NCBI RefSeq assembly: GCF_009709555.1
Contig: NZ_WJBG01000117.1
Span: forward strand, 124,001 to 188,000
DNA length: 64,000 nt
Origin: Streptomyces blattellae
Lineage (GTDB): Bacteria > Actinomycetota > Actinomycetes > Streptomycetales > Streptomycetaceae
Direction: 5' to 3'
The notes beneath the pieces were generated by a model. That model searched no databases and was not told the origin of the DNA. It saw only the letters and a program-made list of their open reading frames with translations. Below, piece by piece: positions 19,874 through 27,811 of this stretch (its first letter is position 1; every line of letters begins with the position of its first letter). The position numbers and the translations under genes are program-made.

Positions 19874-20632
19874 TCAGTCACCTTCCTTTCTGAAGGTGTC
19901 GCGGACCCGGTCGCCCACTCCGCTCACGCTCGCCTCGAAGGTGAAGCCCTGCTCGAAGCGGTAACTGCGGCGCACGTCCACCGGGTCGATGCCGTTGATG
20001 GCGGCCTTGGCCAGCCGGAGCAGTTCCCCGTCCTTCGCGGCTATCTCGCGGGCCAACTCCAGGGCCGCCGAGTGGAGTTCCACGCGCGGCACCACCCGCC
20101 ACACCGAACCGTGCGCCTGCAACTCGGCCGCGGTCGCCGTGCGCGAGGTGTAGTACAGGCCGCGCATCAGGTGCTGCGGGACCAGCCGGGCCAGGTGGGT
20201 GGCGGCGCCCAGCGCTCCACGGTCCAGCTCCGGCAGCCCGAACTCGGCGTCCTCGCTCGCCACGATCACATCCGCGTTCCCCACGAGACCGATGCCTCCT
20301 CCCAGGCAGAAGCCCTGCACCGCCGCCACCACGGGCACCTCGCACTCGTACACCGCCGAAAAGGCCGCGAAGCAGCCCCGGTTGGCGCCGACCAGCGCGC
20401 TCTGCCCGCGCGCCTGGATCTCCTTGATGTCCACGCCGGCGTTGAACCCCCGCCCCTCGGCGGCCAGCACCACGCACCGCACCTCCGGATCGCGGCCGGC
20501 CGCGCGCACCGCGTCGGCCAGCGCGAACCAGCCGTCCACCGGCAGGGCGTTCACCGGCGGGAAGTCGACCGTGACAACGGCGATGCCGTCTTTTTCGGGC
20601 CCCTTTTCCGGGGACGAGGTGGAGACACCCAT
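19874..20632 (-). CDS. echA20: EchA20-like crotonase
   Basis: A 252-residue enoyl-CoA hydratase/isomerase-fold protein. The two oxyanion-hole segments are seen as EGRGFNAGVDIKEI (about 58-71) and GFCLGGGIGLVGNADVIVAS (about 106-125), followed by FGLPELDRGALGAATHLARL. In M. tuberculosis EchA20 acts as a hydrolase that opens the steroid D ring before IpdAB opens ring C. Gene order echA20-ipdA-ipdB-ipdC is the same as Rv3550-Rv3553. It is the first gene of this minus-strand operon, 34 bp from the second KstR2-like operator. The assignment rests on both sequence and synteny. Confidence 0.86.
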   Translation of the reverse strand: MGVSTSSPEKGPEKDGIAVVTVDFPPVNALPVDGWFALADAVRAAGRDPEVRCVVLAAEGRGFNAGVDIKEIQARGQSALVGANRGCFAAFSAVYECEVPVVAAVQGFCLGGGIGLVGNADVIVASEDAEFGLPELDRGALGAATHLARLVPQHLMRGLYYTSRTATAAELQAHGSVWRVVPRVELHSAALELAREIAAKDGELLRLAKAAINGIDPVDVRRSYRFEQGFTFEASVSGVGDRVRDTFRKEGD

Positions 20633-20666
20633 GGGCGCATCAGCTACCTTCGCACTCAGCTACCTT

Positions 20667-20686
20667 TCCACCAAACATTTGTTAGG
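20667..20686. promoter_or_regulatory. Second KstR2-type operator between echA20-ipdABC and the SDR pair
   Basis: TCCACCAAACATTTGTTAGG is nearly the reverse complement of the operator at 14476-14495 and fits the same form CCTAnCAAnnnnTTGnTAGG, with two mismatches at its left end. Its inner 14 bases match 8 of 10 fixed positions of the KstR2 motif. It lies in the 101-bp gap between divergent starts at 20632 (echA20) and 20734 (SDR), so it can serve both operons. Confidence 0.77.
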
Positions 20687-20733
20687 TGTGAGGCTTCGAA
20701 GCTAGCAGCAGGCGGATCCCGGCGGGAGGCCCT

Positions 20734-21525
20734 GTGGAAAACCGAGCACCAGACCCTGTGGAAAACTCCGCCAACCCTCGCGACCGGCCCCTCGCCGACC
20801 GCGTCGCCGTCGTCACCGGCGGCACCCGCGGCGTCGGCGCGGGCATCGCGAAGGCGTTCGCCGAGGCGGGCGCGGAGGTCGTCACCTGCGCACGCCGGCC
20901 GCCTGAAGACCCCGTCAAGGGAACCGAGTTCGTGCCCGTGGACCTGCGGGACCCGGACGCCGTGCGCGCCTTCTTCGGCGGACTGCCCCGGCTCGACGTG
21001 CTGATCAACAACGCGGGCGGCAGTCCCTTCCGGCGGCTGGCGGACGCGGGCGCCGAGCGGCACGCACGGGTCGTCGAACTGAACCTGATCGCTCCACTGA
21101 CCGCCTCCCTCGCCGCGTACGAGCACCTCAAGCGGTCCCGCGGGACCGTCGTCATGATCGGCAGCGTCAGCGGCGACCGCCCCTCACCCGGCACGGCGGC
21201 GTACGGCGCGGCCAAGGCGGGCCTGGAGAGCCTCGCCCGTTCGATGGCCGTGGAATGGGCGCCGGAGGTCCGCGTCAACACCCTCGTCGTCGGCATGGTC
21301 CGCACGGAGCTGTCCCACCTGCACTACGGCGGCGACGACGGCATCGAGGCGGTCGGCCGCACGATCCCGCTCGGCCGCCTCGCCGATCCCGCCGACGTCG
21401 GCGCCGCCGCGGTCTTCCTCGCCTCCGACGCGGCCGCCTACATCAGCGGGGCGAGCCTGCTGGTGCACGGGGGCGGGGAGCGGCCCGCGTTCCTGGATGC
21501 CGCAACCGTCAACAAGGAGAGGTGA
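20734..21525 (+). CDS. Short-chain dehydrogenase of the KstR2 regulon (Rv3549c-like)
   Basis: A 263-residue SDR with GTG start at 20734; GTG 20758 is an alternative. Motifs are VAVVTGGTRGVGAGIAKAFA, LDVLINNAGGSPF, IGSVSGDRPSPGTAAYGAAKAGLE with the catalytic Ser, Tyr and Lys, and ASDAAAYISGASLLVHGGGE at the C-terminus. These closely resemble what I recall of mycobacterial Rv3549c, an SDR of the KstR2 regulon whose exact step is not settled. It is first in a two-gene operon behind the 20667 operator and is followed by a second SDR. Oxidation or reduction of a CoA-linked indane alcohol or ketone is a plausible role. Confidence 0.85.
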   Translation: MENRAPDPVENSANPRDRPLADRVAVVTGGTRGVGAGIAKAFAEAGAEVVTCARRPPEDPVKGTEFVPVDLRDPDAVRAFFGGLPRLDVLINNAGGSPFRRLADAGAERHARVVELNLIAPLTASLAAYEHLKRSRGTVVMIGSVSGDRPSPGTAAYGAAKAGLESLARSMAVEWAPEVRVNTLVVGMVRTELSHLHYGGDDGIEAVGRTIPLGRLADPADVGAAAVFLASDAAAYISGASLLVHGGGERPAFLDAATVNKER

Positions 21526-21569
21526 GACGAGTGCCGCGCCAGATAAAGACGAGTGCCGGGCCAGACAAA
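21526..21569. repeat. 22-bp direct repeat between the two SDR genes
   Basis: GACGAGTGCCGCGCCAGATAAA (21526-21547) is followed at once by a copy with two changes (21548-21569). It lies just after the TGA of the first SDR. An in-frame GTG at 21531 could extend the next protein through it, but the ATG at 21597 has the better ribosome site. Confidence 0.8.
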
Positions 21570-21596
21570 AGCGATGAGTCGACAAGGAGACGTGTC

Positions 21597-22502
21597 ATGA
21601 CCGGAATCTGCGAGGGGCGGGTCGTGATCGTCACCGGCGCCGGCCGCGGTCTCGGCCGCGCCCACGCCCTCGCGTTCGCCGCCGAGGGCGCGCGGGTCGT
21701 CGTCAACGACCTCGGCGTCGGCCTGGACGGCACACCGGGCCCCGACAGCCCGGCCGGCCAGGTCGCCGACGAGATCCGCGCGGCGGGCGGCGAGGCCGTC
21801 GCGCACGGCGGCGACATCGCCACGACCGACGGTGCCGCCGCACTGATCCGGACCGCGCTGGAGACGTACGGCAGGCTCGACACCCTCGTCAACAATGCGG
21901 GCTTCCTGCGCGACCGGATGCTGGTCAACCTGGAGGAGGACGACTGGGACGCCGTCGTACGCGTCCACCTCAAGGGTCACTTCCTGCCGCTGAAGCATGC
22001 CGCCGCGCACTGGCGTGCCGAGGCCAAGGCGGGCCGGCTGCCCGACGCGCGGATCGTCAGCACCAGTAGCGGCGCGGGCCTGCTCGGCTCGGTCGGGCAG
22101 GGCAACTACAGCGCGGCGAAGGCGGGAATCGTCGGGCTGACGCTGGTCGCCGCCGCGGAGCTGCGGCGGTACGGCGTCCAGGCCAACGCGATCGCCCCGG
22201 CGGCCCGGACCCGGATGACGGAGCGTGCCTTCGCCGAGACCATGGCGGCGCCGGGCGCCGGCTTCGACGCGATGGCCCCGGAGAACGTCTCGCCGCTGGT
22301 GGTCTGGCTGGGCTCCGCGGGCAGCGCGGGGGTGACCGGGCGGGTCTTCGAGGCGGAGGGCGGCAGGATCACGGTCATGGAGGGCTGGCGGCCGGGACCG
22401 ACGGCAGACAAGGGGGCCCGGTGGGACGCGGGGGAGGTGGGGGAGACGGTGCTGAAGCTGCTGGCGCGGGCGGAGAGGCCGGGGGCGGCGTACGGCGGGT
22501 AG
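21597..22502 (+). CDS. Short-chain dehydrogenase of the KstR2 regulon (Rv3548c-like)
   Basis: A 301-residue SDR of the longer type: VVIVTGAGRGLGRAHALAFA with VVVNDLGVGLDG, DTLVNNAGFLRDRML, a Ser in VSTSSGAGLLGS, and YSAAKAGIVGLT with catalytic Tyr and Lys. This layout matches multifunctional-enzyme-type hydroxyacyl-CoA dehydrogenases and, in this context, Rv3548c. ATG 21597 follows AAGGAG at good spacing. The last 45 residues (WDAGEVGETVLKLLARAERP) extend beyond the core SDR fold, as in relatives. It is the last gene of the cluster; the next gene is convergent and unrelated. Confidence 0.85.
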   Translation: MTGICEGRVVIVTGAGRGLGRAHALAFAAEGARVVVNDLGVGLDGTPGPDSPAGQVADEIRAAGGEAVAHGGDIATTDGAAALIRTALETYGRLDTLVNNAGFLRDRMLVNLEEDDWDAVVRVHLKGHFLPLKHAAAHWRAEAKAGRLPDARIVSTSSGAGLLGSVGQGNYSAAKAGIVGLTLVAAAELRRYGVQANAIAPAARTRMTERAFAETMAAPGAGFDAMAPENVSPLVVWLGSAGSAGVTGRVFEAEGGRITVMEGWRPGPTADKGARWDAGEVGETVLKLLARAERPGAAYGG

Positions 22503-22566
22503 ATCAGCGCCCTGATATGCGGCTCCGCCACGATGGGGGCGATGGACCGACCTGCCGGCGGAGCAG

Positions 22567-23448
22567 CTACGTATCGCACTCCAGCACCGTCCGGCACAAG
22601 GAACACCGCGCCCGCATCCGCCCCCGCACCGGCACCCTGATCCGCTGGTGGCAGGTCGGGCAGGGGAACGTGACGCGGAGGTGGCCGCCGCCGTCGGGGC
22701 TGAAGGTGTAGGGGACGCCGGCTTGGGGGCCGTGGGCGTGGCGGCGGTCGCGGGCGTAGCGGCGGCGGCCCGCCCAGCCGGCGGCCGTCAGCGGGGGCTG
22801 TTCCTCGTCGCGGCGGGCCTGGACCATGCCCTTGGTGTACGCCGTGTAGGCCTGCGGACTGGTGAACCACACCGACGGGTCCTCGCCGAAGACCAGGGAG
22901 CGCTTGGCGAGGACGTAGCCGAATTCCTCCGGTGTCAGATAGCCGAGCTTCTGCGACGACGCGGCGTCCTCCCGGTAGGCGTCCAGAAGGAGCCAGCCGG
23001 CGCCCAGATACGTCGTCGCGGTGTCGGTGAGGATCTCGTTGTCACGGGTACCGGGGAAGGACAGGTCGAGGCGGTGCAGATAGACGTGCATGATCTCGTG
23101 GGCGAGGGCCGCGCCGATGTCCCGCCGGTGGGTGCGGAAACGGTCGTTCAGCTCGATGAAGTACTCCGGTCCCGCGGCGAGTTCGACGTTCGCGGCGTGC
23201 TTCATCTCGCGGAAGCTGACGATCACCCGGGCGTCCGGGAGCCGGTAGTGCCGTACCAGCTCCCGGGCCACCCGCTGGGCGCCCAGATACAGGTCGTCGG
23301 TGTCGCAGAACGCCACGTCGACGGGGGCCACACTGGTCGCGAACGTCTGGATGGTGTCGTACGACAGCCGCTTGTAGAGCGCGGTGATCGACTCCCGCAC
23401 CGTCTCCAGGTGTGGGTAGCCGTGCTCGACCGGTCCGTCGTTCGCCAC
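22567..23448 (-). CDS. Predicted zinc metallopeptidase-like protein with C-terminal zinc ribbon
   Basis: A 293-residue cytoplasmic protein of unknown function. The middle holds the zinc-peptidase signature HEIMHVYLH (HExxH, about residues 137-145) followed by DTATTYLGAGWLLLDA (about 165-180), the general layout of a gluzincin-like or ImmA-like minimal peptidase with a downstream acid. The region after residue 200 is basic (GWAGRRRYARDRRHAH). The last 45 residues form a four-cysteine zinc ribbon, CPTC-x16-CSLC. No signal peptide is seen. It stands alone. A protein-cleaving or protein-handling role is possible, but nothing here names a substrate. Confidence 0.75.
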   Translation of the reverse strand: MANDGPVEHGYPHLETVRESITALYKRLSYDTIQTFATSVAPVDVAFCDTDDLYLGAQRVARELVRHYRLPDARVIVSFREMKHAANVELAAGPEYFIELNDRFRTHRRDIGAALAHEIMHVYLHRLDLSFPGTRDNEILTDTATTYLGAGWLLLDAYREDAASSQKLGYLTPEEFGYVLAKRSLVFGEDPSVWFTSPQAYTAYTKGMVQARRDEEQPPLTAAGWAGRRRYARDRRHAHGPQAGVPYTFSPDGGGHLRVTFPCPTCHQRIRVPVRGRMRARCSLCRTVLECDT

Positions 23449-23578
23449 GCCCGTACCCCCAAGACGCCCTGACCCGATTCCACTCTACGAGGGTATGGGC
23501 GGGTTTCGCGGGTCGGCCATCGCCGGAGCCCGGCTTCCGCCGAGGTCCCTCGAACTCCACCAACCCACACGTCACCCG

Positions 23579-23740
23579 ACGGCGGCGGCCATTGAAGCCG
23601 TTGATCCACGCAAACCAGCGCCTCCAGCCCGACAGCTCCAGGCAGACGTCCCCGGCACCGCGGACCATGACGGTACCCCGGTACAGCCCGGAGGCGCCCT
23701 CCCCGGCCGGCGGCTCGAAGGCCACACCGTCCACGCCCGG
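23579..23740 (-). pseudogene. Remnant of a GH35 beta-galactosidase C-terminus
   Basis: On the minus strand this stretch reads ASGLYRGTVMVRGAGD, then LELSGWRRWFAWINGFN. That is the C-terminal jelly-roll signature of family 35 beta-galactosidases (typically xYRGTxxVxxPADxxLxxxGWxKGxxWVNGFNLGRYW). The frame is lost right after NGFN, where LGRYW should follow. Nothing upstream (higher coordinates) continues the enzyme; instead the DNA switches to an AraC-type regulator read in the other direction. It is a dead fragment. Confidence 0.65.
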
Positions 23741-23741
23741 A

Positions 23742-24017
23742 CTGCGCGCCGCCGTCCGCCGCGTGGCCGGCTGCAGCCCCAAGGACTACCTGCTCGGCAT
23801 CCGCCTGGGCCGCGCCAAGGAACTCCTCGCCGTCACCGAACTGCCCGTCGCCGCCGTCGCCCGGCGCGTCGGCTACGACGACCCCGCCTACTTCTCCCGC
23901 CTGTTCACCCGCCGCGTCGGCATGGCCCCCATCCGCTTCCGCGCCCAGGAGGGCCGCGTCATCCCCGACAGCCGGAGCGACCGCATCCCCGACCCCGACA
24001 CCCCGCACACGCCCTAG
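23742..24017 (+). pseudogene. Remnant of an AraC-family regulator (C-terminal HTH only)
   Basis: The plus-strand frame encodes the second half of an AraC DNA-binding domain: [20 protein letters not shown], then AKELLAVTELPVAAVARRVG and DPAYFSRLFTRRVGMAP. The first recognition helix and the whole ligand domain are missing, and the frame 5' of 23742 belongs to opposite-strand GH35 DNA. No start codon or ribosome site serves it. Together with the GH35 remnant it marks a deletion that removed the 5' halves of two divergent genes. The rest of 23449-24165 shows no gene. Confidence 0.72.
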
Positions 24018-24165
24018 CCAGCGCCCCAACCGGCAAGGTTCGCCCCGTCGCCCGGCACGTCCTTTCGCCGCGGGCAAACGCCGCCTGCCGGGGCACCAGC
24101 GACAACCCGCACTCTTTCCCCGCGCGCGGTGATCAGCAGCCCGGGCGCCCCGTAGGGTTTCGGCC

Positions 24166-24516
24166 ATGACCACCAGCAACACCTCGACCGGTGACGTCGA
24201 CCCCGCCGTCCGCGAGGAACTCGCCCGGCTGCGCGACAGCATCGACAACATCGACGCGGCCGTCGTCCACATGCTCGCCGAACGCTTCAAATGCACCCAG
24301 CGGGTCGGCCACCTCAAAGCCGCCCACCAGCTGCCGCCCGCCGACGCCGCCCGCGAGGCCCGGCAGATCGCCCGGCTGCGCGCGCTCGCCGAAAGCGCCA
24401 AGCTCGACCCCGCCTTTGCTGAAAAGTTCCTCAATTTCATCATCGCCGAAGTGATCAGGCACCACGAGATCATCGCCGAGGACACCGTGAACGGCTCTAC
24501 ACCGGCGGCCAATTGA
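24166..24516 (+). CDS. Chorismate mutase, AroQ type
   Basis: A 116-residue all-helical chorismate mutase converting chorismate to prephenate for phenylalanine and tyrosine. The sequence shows the AroQ pattern: LARLRDSIDNIDAAVVHMLAERF in helix 1 with the active-site Arg, RVGHLKAAHQLPPADAAREA (Lys in helix 1/2), and FAEKFLNFIIAEVIRHHEII in helix 3. Length and helix spacing fit a stand-alone enzyme. No aromatic-pathway gene adjoins it. The start at ATG 24166 gives the expected short N-terminal tail. Confidence 0.88.
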   Translation: MTTSNTSTGDVDPAVREELARLRDSIDNIDAAVVHMLAERFKCTQRVGHLKAAHQLPPADAAREARQIARLRALAESAKLDPAFAEKFLNFIIAEVIRHHEIIAEDTVNGSTPAAN

Positions 24517-24658
24517 CCTCGTCCCATGCTCTCCGGGGCGTGACAGGCGGGCCCACGAGAGGCATGCTGCCCTGTGCACTCCTTGTCAGCTGACGAGCAC
24601 GCCCCGTCAGTACCCGGACATAAGCTGATTGTCCACGCGGGAGGGAGGACGCCGGGCC

Positions 24659-25192
24659 ATGCCGTCGGAATCCAGGATCCTCATCGTCGACGATCACAAG
24701 GACACGCTGTACGCACTGGAGAGCACCCTGGCGCCGCTCGGCTACCTGCTGGCCCGCGCCACCAGCGGCGACGAGGCACTCAAGCAGGTGCTCCGCGGCC
24801 GGGTCGGCCTCCTCCTGCTCGATGTGCGCATGCCCGGCGTCAGCGGCCTCGACGTGGTCCGCTACATGCGGCGCGTGGAACAGACCCAGCACATCCCCGT
24901 CATCCTGCTCACCGGCTTCGGCGCCGACCAGGAACTGACCTCCACCGCCTTCGGACTCGGCGTCGCCGACCTCGTCATGAAACCCGTCGACCCCTGGGCC
25001 CTGCGCACCAAGGTCCGCTACCTGTACGACGCCCACCAGCGCCACCTCGCCCTCGAACGGGAGGTCCGCGAACTGCGCGCCCTCGTCCGGAACCACCCCC
25101 CACGGCCCGCCCTACCCCACCCCGACGCCCGCGTACCGAACCAGCGGCCCCCGGGAACCCAGACCGAAAAACTGGAACAGGGCCGGACATAG
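24659..25192 (+). CDS. Single-domain response regulator
   Basis: A 177-residue protein with one receiver domain (about residues 5-122): acidic pocket in ILIVDDHKD, phospho-acceptor Asp in GLLLLDVRMPG, Thr in VILLTGFGA, and Lys in DLVMKPVDPW. No DNA-binding domain follows; the tail is a basic helix (HQRHLALEREVRELRALV) and then a proline-rich end. It therefore probably acts by protein-protein contact. No histidine kinase gene is next to it. ATG 24659 is chosen because GGGAGGGAGG lies 11 bp upstream; a TTG at 24629 is in frame but less likely. Confidence 0.85.
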   Translation: MPSESRILIVDDHKDTLYALESTLAPLGYLLARATSGDEALKQVLRGRVGLLLLDVRMPGVSGLDVVRYMRRVEQTQHIPVILLTGFGADQELTSTAFGLGVADLVMKPVDPWALRTKVRYLYDAHQRHLALEREVRELRALVRNHPPRPALPHPDARVPNQRPPGTQTEKLEQGRT

Positions 25193-25249
25193 GGTGCGTT
25201 ACCGATCTGGGCCTGTGCGTTGTCAGTGCCATCAGGCAGCATGGCCTGC

Positions 25250-27778
25250 ATGTCCGTACTCACGCGCGACGAAGCGCAGACCCGTGCCCAGCTCCTCGAC
25301 GTCCACCGCTACACGATCGAACTCGACCTGACGACCGGCGACGAGAGCTTCGACTCCCGTACCGTCATCCGGTTCACCGTGCGCGGAGACCAGGCGGCCG
25401 CGGACACCTTCGTCGAGCTCAAGCCCGCGGAGCTGCGCTCCGCCACGCTGGACGGACAGCACCTCGACCCGCAGACCCTCGACGACAACCGCCTCCCGCT
25501 GAAGGGCCTCACCCCGGGCGAGCACGAACTGCGCCTCGACGCCGCCATGCGCTACTCCCGCACCGGCGAGGGCATGCACCGCTTCACCGACCCCACCGAC
25601 GGTGAAACCTACCTCTACACCCAGCTGTTCATGGAGGACGTCCAGCGCGTCTTCGCCGCCTTCGACCAGCCCGACCTCAAGGCCGTCTTCGACCTCACCG
25701 TCACCGCCCCCCAAGGCTGGACCGTCCTCGCCAACAGCATCACCGAACACCTCGGCGAAGGCCGCTGGCAGGCCGCACCCACCCCCCTGATCTCCACCTA
25801 CCTCGTCGCCGTCGCCGCCGGCCCCTGGTACTCCGTACGCACCGAACACCGCGGCCTGCCCTTCGGCCTGCACTGCCGCCGCTCCCTCGCGCCCCACCTC
25901 GACACCGACGCCGAAGAACTCTTCGAGGTCACACGCGCGTGCTACGACCGCTACCACGAGAAGTTCGACGAGCCCTACCCCTTCGACTCCTACGACCAGG
26001 CGTTCGTCCCCGAGTTCAACGCCGGCGCCATGGAAAACCCCGGACTGGTCACCTTCCGCGACGAATTCGTCTTCCGCTCCGCGGTCACCGACACCGAGCG
26101 GCAGACCCGCGCCATGGTCATCGCCCACGAGATGGCCCACATGTGGTTCGGCGACCTCGTCACCCTCAAGTGGTGGGACGACATCTGGCTCAACGAGTCC
26201 TTCGCCGAGTACATGGGCTACCAGACCCTCACCGAAGTCAGCCTTGGGGGGTCCAAAGGGACTCCCCCCGGAAAGTGGGGCGGCGACACCTGGGTGGAGT
26301 TCGGCGTCACCCGCAAAGCCTGGGGCTACGACGCCGACCAGCGCCCCTCCACCCACCCCGTCGCCCCCGAAGCCGTCGACGACACCGCCTCCGCCCTGCT
26401 CAACTTCGACGGCATCTCCTACGCCAAGGGCGCCTCCGCACTACGCCAACTCGTCGCCTGGCTCGGCGAGAAGGACTTCCTCGCCGGCATCAACACCCAC
26501 TTCGCCCGCCACAAGTTCGGCAACGCCACCCTCGCCGACTTCATCGACTCCCTCGCCACCACCACCGAACGCGACGTCCACGCCTGGGCCGACACCTGGC
26601 TGCGCACCACCGGCGTCGACAAGCTCACCGCCTCGGTCGAGACCCACCCCGAAGGGTGGACCGTCGCTCTCGACCACGACGGCAGCCGCCCGCACCGCAT
26701 CACCATCGGCGTCTACGACCGCGATCTCAGCGACGGCCGCGCACTCGTCCTGCGTGAACGCTACGAGACGGACATCCCGCAGGACCCGTCCCCCGAGCCC
26801 TGCTCCGGTCACCGCCCCGCCCTCGTGGTCCCCAACGACCTGGACCTCACCTACGCGAAGACCCGCCTCGACGAGGAATCCCTGCAGACCGCCCTGCGCA
26901 GCCTGTCCGGCATCCCCGATCCACTCACCCGCGCGGTCGTGTGGAACGGCCTGCGGGACATGATCCGGGACGGCGACCTCGCCCCGGGCGACTACCTCGC
27001 CGCGGCCGGCACCCACCTCCCCGAGGAAACCGACCTCGCGATCGTCCAGGGCGTCCTCGCCTTCGCTTCGGAACAGATCGCCGACCGCTACGTACAGCCC
27101 GAGGAGCGGCCCTCCGCGCTGGCCGCCCTCCGCGGCCTCTGCCGCGACCTGATGCGCCGCACCGAGGACGGCGACAACCCCGGCCTGCGCCTGATCGCCG
27201 TACGCCACTTCATCGACGTCGCCGCCCATCCCGACACCATCGCCGCCTGGCTCGCCGACGGCACCGTGCCCGGCGGCCCCGAACTCGACCCCGAGCTGCG
27301 CTGGCGCGTCCTGGCCCGCCTCGCCGTCCTCGGCGCCACCGACGAGGCGGCCATCGCCGCCGAATTGGAAGCCGACCCCAGCGCCACCGGCCAGGAAGGC
27401 GCCGCCCGGTGCCGGGCCGCCCTGCCCGACCCGGAGGCCAAGCACACAGCCTGGGAGGCGATGTTCACCACCGACGACCTCTCCAATTACCTCTTCAAGG
27501 CGACCGCCCAAGGCTTCTGGCAGCCCGAACAGGCCGATCTGGTACGGGAGTACGTGCCGCGCTACTACGCGGACGCGGTCACTGTGGCCGCCCGCCGCGG
27601 CCCCGCCATCGCCGAAGCCGCCGGCCGCTGGGCCTTCCCCGTCCACGCCGTCGACGCCGGCACCCTCCACCTCGGCGAGACCTGCCTGCGCGACGGCGAC
27701 CCCATCCCCGCCCTGCGCCGCAAGCTGGTCGACCAACTCGACGACCTGGCACGGGCCTTGTGCGTCCGGGAGGCCTGA
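25250..27778 (+). CDS. pepN: Aminopeptidase N (M1 family)
   Basis: An 842-residue zinc aminopeptidase trimming N-terminal residues from peptides in the cytoplasm. The exopeptidase motif GAMEN lies at about 260. The zinc site HEMAHMWFGDLV (about 293) has the third ligand Glu in NESFAEY about 20 residues on. A catalytic Tyr in GISYAKGA and a C-terminal helical ERAP1-like domain follow. ATG 25250 gives the family's usual N-terminus. Between LTEVS and TWVEFG the gene carries about 14 extra residues (LGGSKGTPPGKWGGD) encoded by an imperfect GC-rich palindrome at 26242-26275, absent from relatives I know. Confidence 0.93.
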   Translation: MSVLTRDEAQTRAQLLDVHRYTIELDLTTGDESFDSRTVIRFTVRGDQAAADTFVELKPAELRSATLDGQHLDPQTLDDNRLPLKGLTPGEHELRLDAAMRYSRTGEGMHRFTDPTDGETYLYTQLFMEDVQRVFAAFDQPDLKAVFDLTVTAPQGWTVLANSITEHLGEGRWQAAPTPLISTYLVAVAAGPWYSVRTEHRGLPFGLHCRRSLAPHLDTDAEELFEVTRACYDRYHEKFDEPYPFDSYDQAFVPEFNAGAMENPGLVTFRDEFVFRSAVTDTERQTRAMVIAHEMAHMWFGDLVTLKWWDDIWLNESFAEYMGYQTLTEVSLGGSKGTPPGKWGGDTWVEFGVTRKAWGYDADQRPSTHPVAPEAVDDTASALLNFDGISYAKGASALRQLVAWLGEKDFLAGINTHFARHKFGNATLADFIDSLATTTERDVHAWADTWLRTTGVDKLTASVETHPEGWTVALDHDGSRPHRITIGVYDRDLSDGRALVLRERYETDIPQDPSPEPCSGHRPALVVPNDLDLTYAKTRLDEESLQTALRSLSGIPDPLTRAVVWNGLRDMIRDGDLAPGDYLAAAGTHLPEETDLAIVQGVLAFASEQIADRYVQPEERPSALAALRGLCRDLMRRTEDGDNPGLRLIAVRHFIDVAAHPDTIAAWLADGTVPGGPELDPELRWRVLARLAVLGATDEAAIAAELEADPSATGQEGAARCRAALPDPEAKHTAWEAMFTTDDLSNYLFKATAQGFWQPEQADLVREYVPRYYADAVTVAARRGPAIAEAAGRWAFPVHAVDAGTLHLGETCLRDGDPIPALRRKLVDQLDDLARALCVREA

Positions 27779-27811
27779 GGGCGACGACACAGCGCGCCGC
27801 TCGCCCCATTC

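Noticed and set aside
20734..22502. Antibiotic-type ketoreductases
   Set aside because: No polyketide or other biosynthetic genes adjoin, and both SDRs match the KstR2-regulon pair in order and motif.
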